From Paramecium sonneborni (Eukaryota; Ciliophora; Oligohymenophorea; Peniculida; Parameciidae), in NCBI GenBank assembly GCA_905182985.1, contig CAJJDN010000104.1, forward strand, positions 192,316 to 218,378: a DNA stretch of 26,063 bases, in the 5' to 3' direction. Under the pieces are notes generated by a model that ran no database searches, was not told the DNA's origin, and saw nothing but the letters and a program-made list of their open reading frames with translations. How positions within the stretch are numbered: the first letter of the stretch is position 1; each line of letters begins with the position of its first letter. Positions 1 through 11,012 of this stretch are shown here, one piece after another. A program made the translations under genes and the position numbers.

Positions 1-57
1 ATATTTTTAGTAATACTAATTAATCTAGCAATAATTTAAAGTTAGATATATGTGAGG

Positions 58-779
58 ATGGCTTAGTTTAATGAAGTTAGAATTGAAGTTAGGTAAATGT
101 TTCAAATACTTTGATCTATATTGTAAAATCCAGAAACTCTCTTCTTTCTTACATTAATTTTACTTTAATTAATTTTATTTGTATTGAGTATCACCTACTC
201 AAACCTAACATTTATTAATTTTAAATAGAATTACCCTGATACTATTTTTTACTTAATGAATCAAAACATAGTTAGCATCAGATGTTCTATAAATTAATGT
301 TTAAACTATTCATTTAATTATCTTCATCAAATTACTCTCCTTATTGATAACTCGATTCAATTATTTTTTAGAATAAAACCGAAATTATTCATTGATATTC
401 ATCCAAATACATAAAAAATTTCATTTTTAAGTTTATTAATAATTTATATAAAATAATTATCAATGAAATAATGGAAATAGAACTATTTTTTAATTGTTTA
501 TAAATCATAAGAAAAATGAAATATTGAACAAATAATTGTATTAATAATATTAGTTCCTTTGTTTGTTTTTTTAGTTTCTAAATAAGTACAAGATAGATAT
601 TAAACATATTTGAGTATTCTATAGTTAATTTAGTTTATTTATTATAGATTGTCATATTTGATAATAAATTACTAAGATCAAGTTTTTATAAATCAAATTA
701 GGAAATGGGGAAATAATAATTTAGTATATAAATTGTTGAAGAACAAGAAAATCTTAAAAATTAATTCATAGGAGATTGA
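58..779 (+). pseudogene. possible two-helix membrane protein, frame disrupted by TGA
   Basis: With TAA/TAG as Gln, frame 1 is open from 115 to 516 and again after 519, but is broken by TGA at 112-114 and 517-519. It encodes a hydrophobic stretch (LFFLTLILLQLILFVLS), about 110 mostly polar residues (motif KPKLFIDIHPN), then a second hydrophobic stretch (IVLIILVPLFVFLVSK), like a sensor with two membrane helices and an outer loop. Near 650-779 frame 0 also looks coding. An ATG at 71 joined through a 41-nt intron (93-133, CAG acceptor) would give a signal-peptide-like start, but that intron is unusually long here. I found no intron that removes the TGA at 517. It could be a decayed gene, a gene with sequencing errors, or chance openness. 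I do not recognise the family. Confidence 0.3.
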
Positions 780-929
780 TTATTGAATGATTATTGATGT
801 ATTATTTTATAAATGAGATAATTAGAAAGATTGAATAATAAAGTTATTGAAAAACTTTTAAATTTTGGAAAAATAAAAATTAAGAATTTAGAAATATTTA
901 AATTCCTTTGATTATATATATAAAAAGTA

Positions 930-2051
930 TCATGATCCTGTAGCTTACTGTTCAATTTATTTATCAGTAAGCATTTTGCCATTGAGCCATTCAGCAGTAA
1001 TTTCTTTAGTTTGATCCATTCTCAGTACTCCTTTGCCATGTTGTTTTCCTTATTTCCATTCCCCTTTGTAATAACGTCCATCTGACCATTCAAATACTCC
1101 ATATCCTTCTTTAAGATCATTCTTATATCCTCCCTTGTATTTTCTACCATCTGGCCAATTGAATGACTATAAGATATATAAATAATATAAATTTTACTCC
1201 TTCTCCATCCATTCTATTTTCTTTCCATTCCCCATCATATACTTTTCCACTCTTCCAATAATAAACGCCATGTCCATCCATTTTATTATTTTTAAAATCT
1301 CCAATATACATATTTCCATTTCCCCATTTAAACATACCTCTTCCTTATTTTTTTCCATTAAAATATTCTCCTTCATAAGATGATCCATCTTACCATGTTT
1401 CTTTTCCTTATCCTTATTATTTATCATTAACCCAATTTCCTTCATATGTTGCTTAATTTCTATATCTATGATATTTTCCATAACCATTAGCTTAATCATG
1501 TTTCCAATTTCCTTCATAATAATCTCCAAATGAATGAATTAATCTTCCATAACCAGATGATTCATCATTTGCAAATCCTCCTTCATAATAACTTCCATCT
1601 GGCCATAATAATTTTCCATATCCATATTTTTGACTATCTTTCCATTCTCCATGATAAATAAAATTATTATCAAATTTAATAGGTGGATTCTCTTCACCTC
1701 TTTCCATATCTCCTGGTACTATTATTTATGGCAATTAACTTAAAACAGTTCTAACTATTTAATTTTCAATCTCAGGAAATGTTTCTAATCTTAATCCTAA
1801 TTTTGGTGCTTCTACACTTTCCATTCTTCTTATAATTGATACCTATTCAAAAAGTTTATGTTCTTTTACTGGATGATTCTCTTATACAATATATATTTAA
1901 TTTATTTACAAACACCAATCTTTACGATATCATCTGCTTCCCATTCATGAACATCACAGTCTTCATTCATTAACATATTCTTCTAATTTGGTATTAATGC
2001 TTAATTATTTTGTATTATAGGATGTGAACAACAAGTACTTCCATTACCCAT
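930..2051 (-). CDS. MORN-repeat protein with N-terminal acylation motif
   Basis: About 353 aa in three exons; introns at 1881-1909 (29 nt, AAG acceptor) and 1167-1197 (31 nt, GTA...TAG). The start is MGNGSTCC: Gly2 followed by Ser and a Cys pair fits N-myristoylation plus palmitoylation. From about residue 122 to 330 there are nine MORN repeats of about 23 residues, such as YYEGGFANDESSGYG and MYIGDFKNNKMDGHG. MORN repeats are known to bind membranes or phospholipids and to act as scaffolds, so a peripheral membrane scaffold at the cell cortex or cilia is a reasonable inference. The first intron is needed to bring the N-terminal exon into frame; if it is wrong, the protein starts at an internal Met near 1820. 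TGA stop at 930-932. It is divergent from the MORN gene at 2108, probably a paralogous neighbour. Confidence 0.9.
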
Positions 2052-2107
2052 TTAATTATTATAAATTACGTAAATCTATTCCTTTAAGAATTAGAACATT
2101 ATTTAAA
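2052..2107. promoter_or_regulatory. 56-bp shared intergenic region of the divergent MORN pair
   Basis: Only 56 bases separate the start codons of the two oppositely oriented MORN genes. Both promoters and 5' untranslated regions must lie here or inside the coding regions. I see no recognisable core element. Co-regulation of the two genes is an inference from this geometry. Confidence 0.5.
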
Positions 2108-3079
2108 ATGGGATAACAATGTTAAAAATGTTAATTAAATTAAGCATTAAGTCATGACTTAAATAGAAATGATTAATCTGATTCAGATCCAGAATATGAT
2201 GAAGTCGATGAAAAATAACCATGTATTAAAGCCTAATTATTTTTGTAGAAAAACCACCTTCTCTTGATAGCAAGTCTAATTCAACTACTTTTTATAAAGA
2301 ATAATATAATTCCTTATCTTCATAGTAATAAGGAAAAGATGACATCGATAATAATAATAATAATCTTTAATTGAATCTAAATGATGGTTCAACCTATATA
2401 GGTGTTATATAGAATGGTAAAGCTAATGGTTATGGTAAATTAATTACTTTTAATGGCGATATTTATGAAGGCAATTTTATTGATAATCTTTTAGAAGGTA
2501 ATGGATAATGCCTCTTTAAAAGAGGACCAATATATACAGGATAATTTAAAGCTGGTAAACCTGATGGTAATGGAAAAGAACTATGGCCAGATGGATCTAA
2601 TTATGAAGGAGAATTCTAAAATGGGAAAAAGAATGGTTATGGTACTTACATATGGAATTAATAAAGTAATTATGAAGGACAATGGAAAGATAATATGATT
2701 TAAGGAATTGGAAAATATTAATGGTTGGATGGTAGAGTAATTTTACAATTTTATTAGCTAACAGTCTTATTATGGATAATGGCTTAAAAATTAAATGCAT
2801 GGAAGAGGTTGTTATAAATGGAAAGATGGAAAATATTATGATGGATAATATCAAAATGATAGAAAATCTGGCTTTGGAATATTTTATTGGCCTGATGGTA
2901 GATAATTTTAAGGTTATTGGTAAGATGGTAAATAACATGGGAAAGGAATCATTATAAATGAAAATGGTATTAAAAAATTTGGAGAGTGGCAAGATGGAAA
3001 ATTAATCAATTACATAGAAGATTTAGATTGTCAACTTATTCCAGATGGATGGTTTCTAAATTCTTTTAATTATTAATGA
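2108..3079 (+). CDS. MORN-repeat protein with N-terminal acylation motif
   Basis: About 305 aa in three exons; introns at 2223-2248 (26 nt, GTA...TAG) and 2737-2764 (28 nt, CAG acceptor). It starts MGQQCQKC, again Gly2 with nearby Cys, as expected for myristoylation and palmitoylation. An acidic stretch (DSDPEYDEVDE) and a Ser/Gln/Asn-rich linker follow. From about residue 85 come eight MORN repeats plus a partial ninth (NYEGEFQNGKKNGYG, YYDGQYQNDRKSGFG). No catalytic domain is visible, so the protein is probably a membrane-attached scaffold. The start was chosen because it is the first in-frame ATG, and the 26-nt intron then leads cleanly into the repeat region. TGA stop at 3077-3079. It pairs divergently with the MORN gene ending at 930. 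Confidence 0.9.
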
Positions 3080-3460
3080 ATTAATTTTCTTACTTTAATA
3101 TTTTTGTATAATTACATTATAAACAACATTTTAATTAATGTCAATTATAATCATCATAATCTATACATCATTACTTATTATTTTTATATACTCATATTCT
3201 TATTCTATTTTTTATTATCTATTGTATTTTTTTATTTAAAATATCAATGAATAACGACTAACTAAATTGAATGATTCAAAAGATATCTAAAATTATAAAA
3301 AATCAGATTCAAGTAACAGAGAATAGTAATATTTCGTTTGAAAACCAAAGTTTTTTTATATTTCATTCATAAATGAGTTAAATGATAGAAAGATTATTAT
3401 ATTTTATTTGATATTTAGTTAATTCATAACTCAGATTGAAACTAGGGAATTTAAACAAAA
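3080..3460. other. intergenic, convergent gene ends; nothing supported
   Basis: 381 bases between two convergent genes, almost pure A/T in its first half. A 46-codon plus-strand frame (3271-3411) is open, but this is within chance expectation when only TGA stops translation. No RNA gene or repeat is visible. Confidence 0.6.
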
Positions 3461-3919
3461 TCAATGATTTCTCTATTTAAGTTTGTGAACAAGCAAGGTT
3501 TTCACATTAATTAATGTTTTTTCTAATCCATCAATAACAGATTTCATTTTTTAGCAATGTTCTAATTGCTTTTGAATTTCAGCTTAGGATTATGAGTCAT
3601 TAATTATCTAGGAGAACATTCTTTTGTATAAAGTAGTGATTGAATTATTTTTAAGTTTTCGATTCTTTCTAATTTACCTCTTTTTTAATGGAATCTATAA
3701 TTAATTCATAAATTGATTCTCATCTGGTAAATCTGTTTATTCTTCTAATTTTTGAGCATCTATAAAATAATCTTCTTTGTCTAATTCAACATTATTTTTG
3801 TTTTTATTAGATGGACGACCAAACATGATTGGTGAACAAGAAAATTCAAAGTCATCAATTTCTTAATAAGATTAATGACCCCAATCATCTTCAGTCGATA
3901 TAAACTGCTCAAGATTCAT
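3461..3919 (-). CDS. small hypothetical protein, charged, helical C-terminus
   Basis: A single uninterrupted 152-aa frame with TGA stop at 3461-3463. I do not recognise the family. The N-terminal part is acidic (STEDDW, EIDDFEF), the middle holds a strongly basic run (LKKRQIRKNRKLKNN), and the last 50 residues look alpha-helical (AEIQKQLEHCQKMKSVIDG). The short linear segment CSPIMFGRPS may be a conserved motif. The basic patch could serve in nucleic acid binding or nuclear import, but that is a guess. Its 5' end faces the 5' end of the PUF gene across about 170 bp. Confidence 0.75.
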
Positions 3920-4090
3920 TATTAATTATTTATTAAACTATTAAAGTGTGAAAATAGATATTGTAATATATGAATGATGCGTAATGCTTAAAAGAGCAAT
4001 TTAAAATTAGATTTAAGAATATGAAATGTTTTTTAAATATCGTTTCAATTAATTCTAAAATAAGATGATGCTTTTTTCATTATTAATTAA

Positions 4091-5958
4091 ATGTTAAATA
4101 AAAATGTGTCAAATCAAATCCCAATTGAATTAAATTCAGATTAAGATGAATTTCATTAATGCAATCCAAGTAAAAGTGATTCTACAGCTACACCTGGTAT
4201 ATTTGATAACTCTAATACATCTAAAATTCTCTGTTCTTAGCTATTTGAAGATCATCTAAATCAAGATGGTAATATATCCATATTATATAAGATGATGAAT
4301 TTGATTCTTTGAATTAATAACTAAAAGATGTTTTGCTAACTGACAATTATCGCCCTTCATTAATCCAAGCTTTCTCTGCTGATATGTATACGTTACCAAA
4401 TTTAAATTACTTAGGTCTTCATATTTGAGCCATGAAAAACTAACTAAAAATTCCAGAAAAATGTAATAAGAGTATGAATAAGCCAATAATACAGAAAGAG
4501 GATTTGTTTTTAACACTTATATTAAAAACAATATAGTTATACTTTGTTTAGATAAATATATGCATTACATACTGGAAAAAATTATAGAAATTGGTATTTC
4601 ATATTAAATATATTAGGACCATCAAGTTATAGAAATATTATATTAGATTAAATTTTTCATTCCATTAAAAAATTAATCTCTGATCTTCATGCTTGTAAAG
4701 TCATGTAGAAGGGATTAGAAATTATGTCCTTATCTCCTTAGGAATCTATTTCTCAATATTAAAACTATATTGAATTTATTTTAGAAGATTCCGATTTTAC
4801 TAGAAAACTCTATACTGATAAAATCGGAAACTAAATTTATACAAAATCTTTAGAAGTATTTGAAGAGAAAAATTTAGAATCACTTTTGTAAATCTTTGAT
4901 AAATATGTAAATTATTAAATATAATAGTAGATTTTAAATCATAATTAATTTTCTTTAGAATTATCAACTGATCAATATGGCTGTCTGATTGTTAATAAAA
5001 TTATTGATATTTATCCAAAGCTTCTTGATCCGAAAACGAAATCAACAGCAAATGAAATAATAATGAGAACAATAAGGAATTCATCTTGTTTGATAAGAAG
5101 ATAATATGCTAATTATATAATCTAATAATTATTGGAAAAAGGTTAAGAGAATCATAAAAGAGTTCTGTTGGATAATTATTTAATTAAAGATTTTGTCTCG
5201 ATGTCTCTTGATAAATATGGTAGTAATGTGGCAGAAAAAGCAATAGTTTATGCATATCCTTAATGGAGATAGAAATTATGGGAAGAAGAAGTATCAGTTT
5301 CAGAATGGTAATAATTATAAATAATAATAATAATAGTTCATTTAGAAAATTAGTAAATGATTAGTTTGCTAATTATCCAATCTAAAGACTTTATGAAAAT
5401 TTAACAATTGAATATAGAAATGAATTTATTGCATTATTGAACAGATTACATGATAGTCATTTTCTCAATCATCATGGTTAGATTGTATTAAAATTTGCTC
5501 TATCAAATTATAATGTTAAAAGATTTGCTTAAAAAGTTAATTAAATTGAAAATAGTAAAACTACTAAATTGTAAGAAAAAAATAAATAGATTTAATAAGT
5601 ATTTGAGAAATAATAGAAAATTTAGCAAAATTAATATCAATATTAATAGTATTTGTAATAATATTAGATGATGGCATTATAACATTAAGTTCTATAATAA
5701 TATTAATTAAATTATTATCAATCTCCAACGGAGTTGCAATAATAATAATATTAAGCGATGCTTTTATAATAAAATATGATAATGTATTAATAATAATAAT
5801 AGATAATTTCTCCTTAATTTTAGTAATTCTCTTTGAATTAGGAGTAGTTTTCTTTCTCATAATAATATTAATTGTAAGATTAAATGAATCAACAAGCATT
5901 AAATAATTACCAATAGTTTTAGTGCTTTAATAAAGGGAATTAGTATCAATAAGAGTGA
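4091..5958 (+). CDS. Pumilio/PUF-family RNA-binding protein with Gln-rich tail
   Basis: About 587 aa in five exons; introns at 4269-4291 (23 nt, AAG), 4386-4414 (29 nt), 4594-4616 (23 nt) and 5308-5336 (29 nt). Between roughly residues 120 and 460 there are seven or eight helical PUF repeats with the recognisable core at each base-contact helix: DLHACKVMQKGLE, DKIGNQIYTKSLE, DQYGCLIVNKII, RQYANYIIQQLLE, DKYGSNVAEKAI, DQFANYPIQRLYE. PUF proteins bind 3' UTR elements and repress or localise mRNAs in the cytoplasm. The last about 125 residues are about 40% Gln with many Tyr and Asn, resembling a prion-like, condensate-forming tail; most of these Gln codons are TAA or TAG. The repeats are divergent from metazoan Pumilio, so the RNA target cannot be read off. 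Confidence 0.92.
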
Positions 5959-6142
5959 ATATTGATTGATTAAATGAAAAAATAATTATGTTATTCAAGT
6001 ACATATGAAATTTTAAATAATTAATATGATTTGGTTTATTTTTAAATAAATGAAGCATCAAATAATTTTGTAGTATGGAAAAGGTATATAGTTGAAAATA
6101 GCTGTAATGTATAATATATATAAAATAATAAATCAAATACTA

Positions 6143-8886
6143 ATGTTTCATAAATAGTACATAGAGTAGGTTCAGAATAAGAGTTTTTCGATATTGGAAG
6201 GGAAGGAATATCATTTTTTAGGTGATAAGTTGGTATTGAGTGAGAACTCAGATGAAGAGGAGATAAAACATTAGAAGAAATAATTTAAGGTTTTGTAGAA
6301 GACAAGAAAAAAATTGAATTGGAGAAAGAGTATGGGATTAATTTTGGTTTAGAAAAGATCAAGTGCAATGTCTTATGTAGAATTTAATTGGGTTAAAATA
6401 TAATTGCGTATAAGAGGAATATTGAAAAAGATGATAAAAGGATGTACTATAGAAAAACCATATATTTTAAGTCCAGATGGGTCATTGAAGATGATGTGGG
6501 ATTTATTGTGTCTTGGATTAGTGATGTATGAAATGATAAGCATTCCATTATAAATAAGTTTTGAGATTGATGTGAGTGTAGAATTTTCAAGAGTGTCTAC
6601 AGGAATATTTGCATTTGATATTTTATTGAATTTTAATACAGGAATATTTGAAGATGGTTTATTAAAGTTGAATAGAAATGTAATAATAAGGGATTATTTA
6701 TAATTTTGGTTTTGGGTTGATTTTACAACAACATTTCCATATGATATAATACTGGATGAATCTTCAAATTATATATAGAGTGCAAAATTATTAAGATTAT
6801 TAAAATTTTTAAGATTTATAAAGATTTTAAAATTATTAAGATTAGCAAAATTAAAGAAGATAATTGACAAATTTAATGAAATATTGTAATTGAATTCAAT
6901 TTTGGCAGCAATATTAACATTTTCAAAGTTATTTTTATTTGTGTTATTTTTTGCACATCTTTTAGGATGTATATTTCATTTTACAGCATAATAAGAAGAT
7001 AAGAATAATTCATGGTTAGGTGATTTATATGATGCTAATTGGTATATAAGATATATAAATGCATTATATTGGGGAGTTACAACAATGACAACAGTAGGAT
7101 ATGGTGATATAAGTCCATTAAATCCGGCTGAAAGAATGTTGGGTATTTTTTTATTATTAATTGCATGTGGTGGTTTTGCATTTACAATGAATTCAATTGG
7201 ATTTGCATTATAAAAAATAAGTGAGAAATAAAGTTAAACTAAAGATAAATTGAGTTAAGTAAATAAATATATGAAGAAAGCTAGAATTCCTGAAACTCTA
7301 TAAAATAAGATAAGAAAATATTTAGAATATGTTTGGGAAAGAAATGGAGGAGTTGTATTATAATAAATAACAGGAGCATTATCAGTTGATTTATCTAAAG
7401 AATTATAAGAATAAGTTAATGGGAAATTGTTTGGTTATTTAGATATATTTTGGTCAAACCATTAATATGATTTTTTAGTGATTTAAATAATGCCAATAAT
7501 GAGAGAAAAAGTATTTTGTCCATAAGAAATTATATTTGATGAGAATGAATAAGATAATTATGATATATTTATGATTTAATCTGGAGAAGTAGATATATAT
7601 TTTTAGAAAACTAATATTACTGTTGATAAAAAAGGTAAAAATGAATTCTTTGGAGAAATCAGTTTTTATTCAGGTTAGAAAAGAACAGCAAGTGCTAAAA
7701 GTGTAGATTTTTCAAACATATTTATTATTAATTCAATTAACTTTTTGAATTTAGCTAGATCTAATAGTAATGAAGTTTAAACTTATTTTAAAATAAGACA
7801 TAAAATAGTATTTGATAAAGATTATAGTGCCATAAGTATTAGATGTTATATGTGTTAGATGGATGATCATATAGCCAGAGATTGTCCATCATTGCACTTC
7901 TAAGTGTAAATTATGTGATTGATATTAGATAGGCATCCCATTATTTAGCCTTCTTATAATAAGTAAAACATGTTTAATAATCTTCATTTGTTAGAAAAGA
8001 TCGAATGGATTTTAACGCAAGATTTCATAATAATCTTGTATCTAATACTTAAAGTAAATTTATACATACAGAAAAGAAGATTCATTATTATTAAGAACAT
8101 AAGTCTCATTTAATACTTAGTGTTGAATAATTAGAAGTCTAAAGTATTTAAACTGAAGAAGATGATGAAAATCCAATCAATTAAATTAATAAATTAGATA
8201 ATTTTGATCGTAGATTTAAATCATCAGTAAGATTAAAACATCGTAAATTTGATAATACTGCTCATTCAACTTAATATAATGGTCGAAGAACTAGAAAACA
8301 TAAAAGAGTTACAACTATCATCCGACGTGATCCTTAGGGTAAATTAACTATTTCATGTGGCTCTGATGATGATTAAATTGATAGAGTTGCTTTAGAAAGA
8401 ATAAATCAATATTTAGAAGATTTCCATAAAAAAATTTCTATGTCACGTAAAAAAGAATGGAAAGAATTCTCATCTATACCTAATTTTGAAAAATATCATG
8501 AATATCATATCTATTATCCAGAAAGTAATATTTCTAAAATTATACCATAATATTAAAAATAGAAAGCAAAAATTATGACTGATGTTTCACTAAATTCTTA
8601 AAATTTTGGAGAAGAAGAACTAATTGCTTATGCTTAATATTATTCTTACGACTTAGAAACTTTTTAAATCTCTAATTTCTTTAGTAAAACATAAAATAGA
8701 AATCATATAACTTACGAAGAATAACGCATCTCAAGATTAGATAGAAGAACAAAAAAAATGCTCAATTATATTCGTAAACCTACCAGAGTATATATATTCA
8801 TAATAATCTAGATTAAAACAGCCATTTTAGTACTTAAGGCTGTTAAGAGATTTTCTAAAAGCTTAAAAAATATACCTGTTTTATGA
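6143..8886 (+). CDS. voltage-gated K+ channel with cyclic-nucleotide-binding domain and CCHC zinc knuckle
   Basis: About 906 aa, one 23-nt intron (7906-7928). Six membrane segments are readable. S4 (about 213-240) carries regularly spaced Arg/Lys (LLRLLKFLRFIKILKLLRL). The pore loop has the K+ filter TTVGYGD with GYG at 319-321, and S6 follows. A C-linker leads to a cyclic-nucleotide-binding domain (about 447-540) whose phosphate cassette FGEISFYSGQKRTAS keeps the Glu and the Arg that contact the cyclic phosphate, so cAMP/cGMP gating is plausible. Just after it comes CYMCQMDDHIARDC, a C-X2-C-X4-H-X4-C zinc knuckle at 568-581, which I do not know from EAG/CNG channels. The final 320 residues are a basic, Arg-rich tail. 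Membrane excitability in ciliates depends on such channels. The intron is needed to avoid a TGA just after the knuckle. Confidence 0.93.
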
Positions 8887-8963
8887 TTATTACTACATTT
8901 AATATTCTCAATTAACATAATTTTTATATAAAAAACTAAATATTTAGATTAGTAATATTTTAA

Positions 8964-9545
8964 ATGTAAGAGGAAACCTTTTAATTATAATAAAAACAGG
9001 TGATAGAAAATAGCCTTAGGAAAATTCTTAAACCTCTTTAACGCAAATGTCAATCTAAACATCAAGAAATTGATGATTTTTACTCAACTTTGGAAAACAG
9101 CTAAGATGTCTATGCAATTTCAAACTTCTCTAAAAGAGGAACTAATTTCTCAATAGAAGAGGAATACAATCCAAGAATTATTTAAAATCCTTTGGTTAAT
9201 GAATTACCTAATTTTTCTTAAGTTTAAAATCTATTCAATCATACAATCCAATAATAACCTGAAATTACTTATGTTTAAAGTGATCTACATCAAAATGAAA
9301 TTTCAAACTAACATAACCTTGAACTAAAATAATAGAATCCAAAGAATGTTTATAATGATATGTTAGAAGATCTTCTTGCAGATGATTATAAGTTAATAGA
9401 AATTGATGATATCAATTATATACAGACGTTTCAAAGTAATATATTTGAAAATCAAAAAAAGGCATCTAGAGATAAAAAGCAGACACCAAAATTTTTTCAT
9501 TAAGATCTCACTAAAGGTATTCATAAAATATCAATAAAAAAATGA
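8964..9545 (+). CDS. hypothetical protein, polar and acidic C-terminal half
   Basis: A single uninterrupted 193-aa frame from ATG 8964 to TGA 9543-9545. No family recognised. The N-terminus is Gln-rich (QEETFQLQQKQ), followed by a basic helix (RKILKPLQRKCQSKHQ), an Asn/Gln-rich centre, an acidic stretch (NDMLEDLLADDYKLIEIDD) and a basic end (KKASRDKKQTPKFF). The composition suggests a largely disordered adaptor or regulatory protein. The stop lies nine bases from the stop of the convergent gene at 9555, so the two mRNAs must overlap at their 3' ends. Confidence 0.78.
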
Positions 9546-9554
9546 CTATTATTA

Positions 9555-10637
9555 TCAGTTTTATATAATTTCATTTTTTAATTTTTTAATCAATTCATCA
9601 AAAAATTCTTAGCATTCTTTAATACCTACTTATACTAGATCTGAATTATAATTTCTAAGATTTCTATTTCTTTCTAAATCATTTAGATCTATTTATTCAA
9701 TAAAATTTTTGAGATTTGGTTGAGTTTCTAAGAATCCATTTAATAATCCATATGCATGTGCATAATCATATTTTATATATTCTTAAATTTCTTTATTTTA
9801 TAAGGAATCGTCTTATAATTTAATTTTTTTTTATGCTTTCTTTTTATCTGCAGTTTGAATTCTTTCGATTGTTCTTTTTTGGAATTCATCTGCTGCTGAT
9901 TAACAAACAATCCAATAAGATTCATTTTCTTTTTTTTAATCAACTTTAAAAATTCCATTAGAAGTAAGACTTCCTTTGACTGTTTTATATAAATTTCCTT
10001 TATATTTACTACCATCTAATCTTTTTAATTTGCATAAATTTGAACGAACTTATTCAACAATATATCTTTCACTTAGAGTAGCATTTTAATGAGCTTCAAA
10101 TAATTTTAAGACAAAGCCAGTAAGAGTTTATTAGAATAATAATTTTTTTTCATTTTCATTTTAATCTATTTCGAAATTAGCTTAAGGCCATATTTCATGT
10201 TCTGATTCATCTGTTCTTTAAAATTATTATTATACTGATTATTATGATTAAGTAATATTATTTTATGTTTATTTTCCTAAAATGGGATAGATGATAAATT
10301 ACTTTTATATTATTTTTTAACTTTGATTGATTTTAAAGGTTAATAATCACATCTAATAGGAGTTTATGGTTAAGGTTAATATTACAAATATTAAATATTG
10401 GTATCATAATTTTCTTAATAAGTTTAAGGTAGAATCATGTAAACATTAATTGGTAACTAATGATATTAAGGAATCTAAATTTTGATATTTATAAAATACT
10501 CCATATGAATTATAACCACAAACAGAATTAAAGTCTTGTTCTTAATTTTCATCTAAATGATAATGATCCTATTAAATATATTTTATACATACAGGTATAT
10601 CATTATTCTGTTTTTTTAATGATGATTTTTAATACAT
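9555..10637 (-). CDS. hypothetical protein with possible winged-helix segment
   Basis: About 343 aa in three exons; introns at 10475-10499 (25 nt) and 10277-10302 (26 nt), both GTA...TAG and both required to avoid TGA. The first half is rich in Gln, Tyr and Pro (QYLQYQPQPQTPIRCDYQP). Around residues 168-215 a compact segment (SERYIVEQVRSNLCKLKRLDG ... GSLTSNGIF ... YWIV) has the helix-helix-strand pattern of a winged-helix fold, so DNA or chromatin binding is possible but unproven. The C-terminal third is helical and charged (LKNFIEQIDLNDLERN). TGA stop at 9555-9557. It is divergent from Sec61 beta across 48 bp. Confidence 0.8.
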
Positions 10638-10685
10638 TTATTAATTAAACAACGTGCATCTTATTCATATTAATAAAATAAAAAA

Positions 10686-10965
10686 ATGTCTGAGAAAAAA
10701 GATTTAATAAAAGAAGCAATAAAAAGGAGATAAGGAGGTGGCAAGAGTCGTAAGATAATTAATTAAATAAAATATAGCATCTAAAACATCCGAAACAGGA
10801 GGATAATCAGGATTAAATTTCTATTCAGGTGATGTTTCATCTCTAAAAGTTTAACCTAATACTGTACTAATAATAAGTCTTGTATATTTGGGGATTGTTG
10901 TGCTTTTACATATATTCAGTAAATTAAGATCAGGAGGTGCAGAAACTCCAACTGAAGGGCAGTGA
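10686..10965 (+). CDS. SEC61B: Sec61 beta subunit of the ER translocon
   Basis: An 83-aa protein in two exons with a 28-nt intron at 10750-10777 (GTA...TAG). It has the whole Sec61 beta / Sbh1 layout: a short charged Gly-rich cytosolic N-terminus (RRQGGGKS), the conserved pre-membrane motif around LNFYSGDVSSLKVQPNTVL, then a single C-terminal tail anchor (LIISLVYLGIVVLLHIFSKL). A short tail (RSGGAETPTEGQ) extends past the membrane helix, more than in yeast or mammals. It is the small subunit of the protein-conducting channel of the endoplasmic reticulum, with Sec61 alpha and gamma as partners. TGA stop at 10963-10965. Confidence 0.93.
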
Positions 10966-11012
10966 TATATATATTAATTATAGTATTATAGTAAATTTAT
11001 CCACATACACGT

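Noticed and set aside
791..982. Minus-strand 63-codon frame overlapping the 3' end of the first MORN gene
   Set aside because: It overlaps the MORN C-terminus in another frame, has no motif, and its composition is just AT-rich sequence.
5564..6136. Two minus-strand frames of 111 and 69 codons
   Set aside because: The first is antisense to the TAA/TAG-rich Gln tail of the PUF protein, where the complement naturally reads as Ile/Leu codons; the second is hydrophobic AT-rich intergenic sequence.
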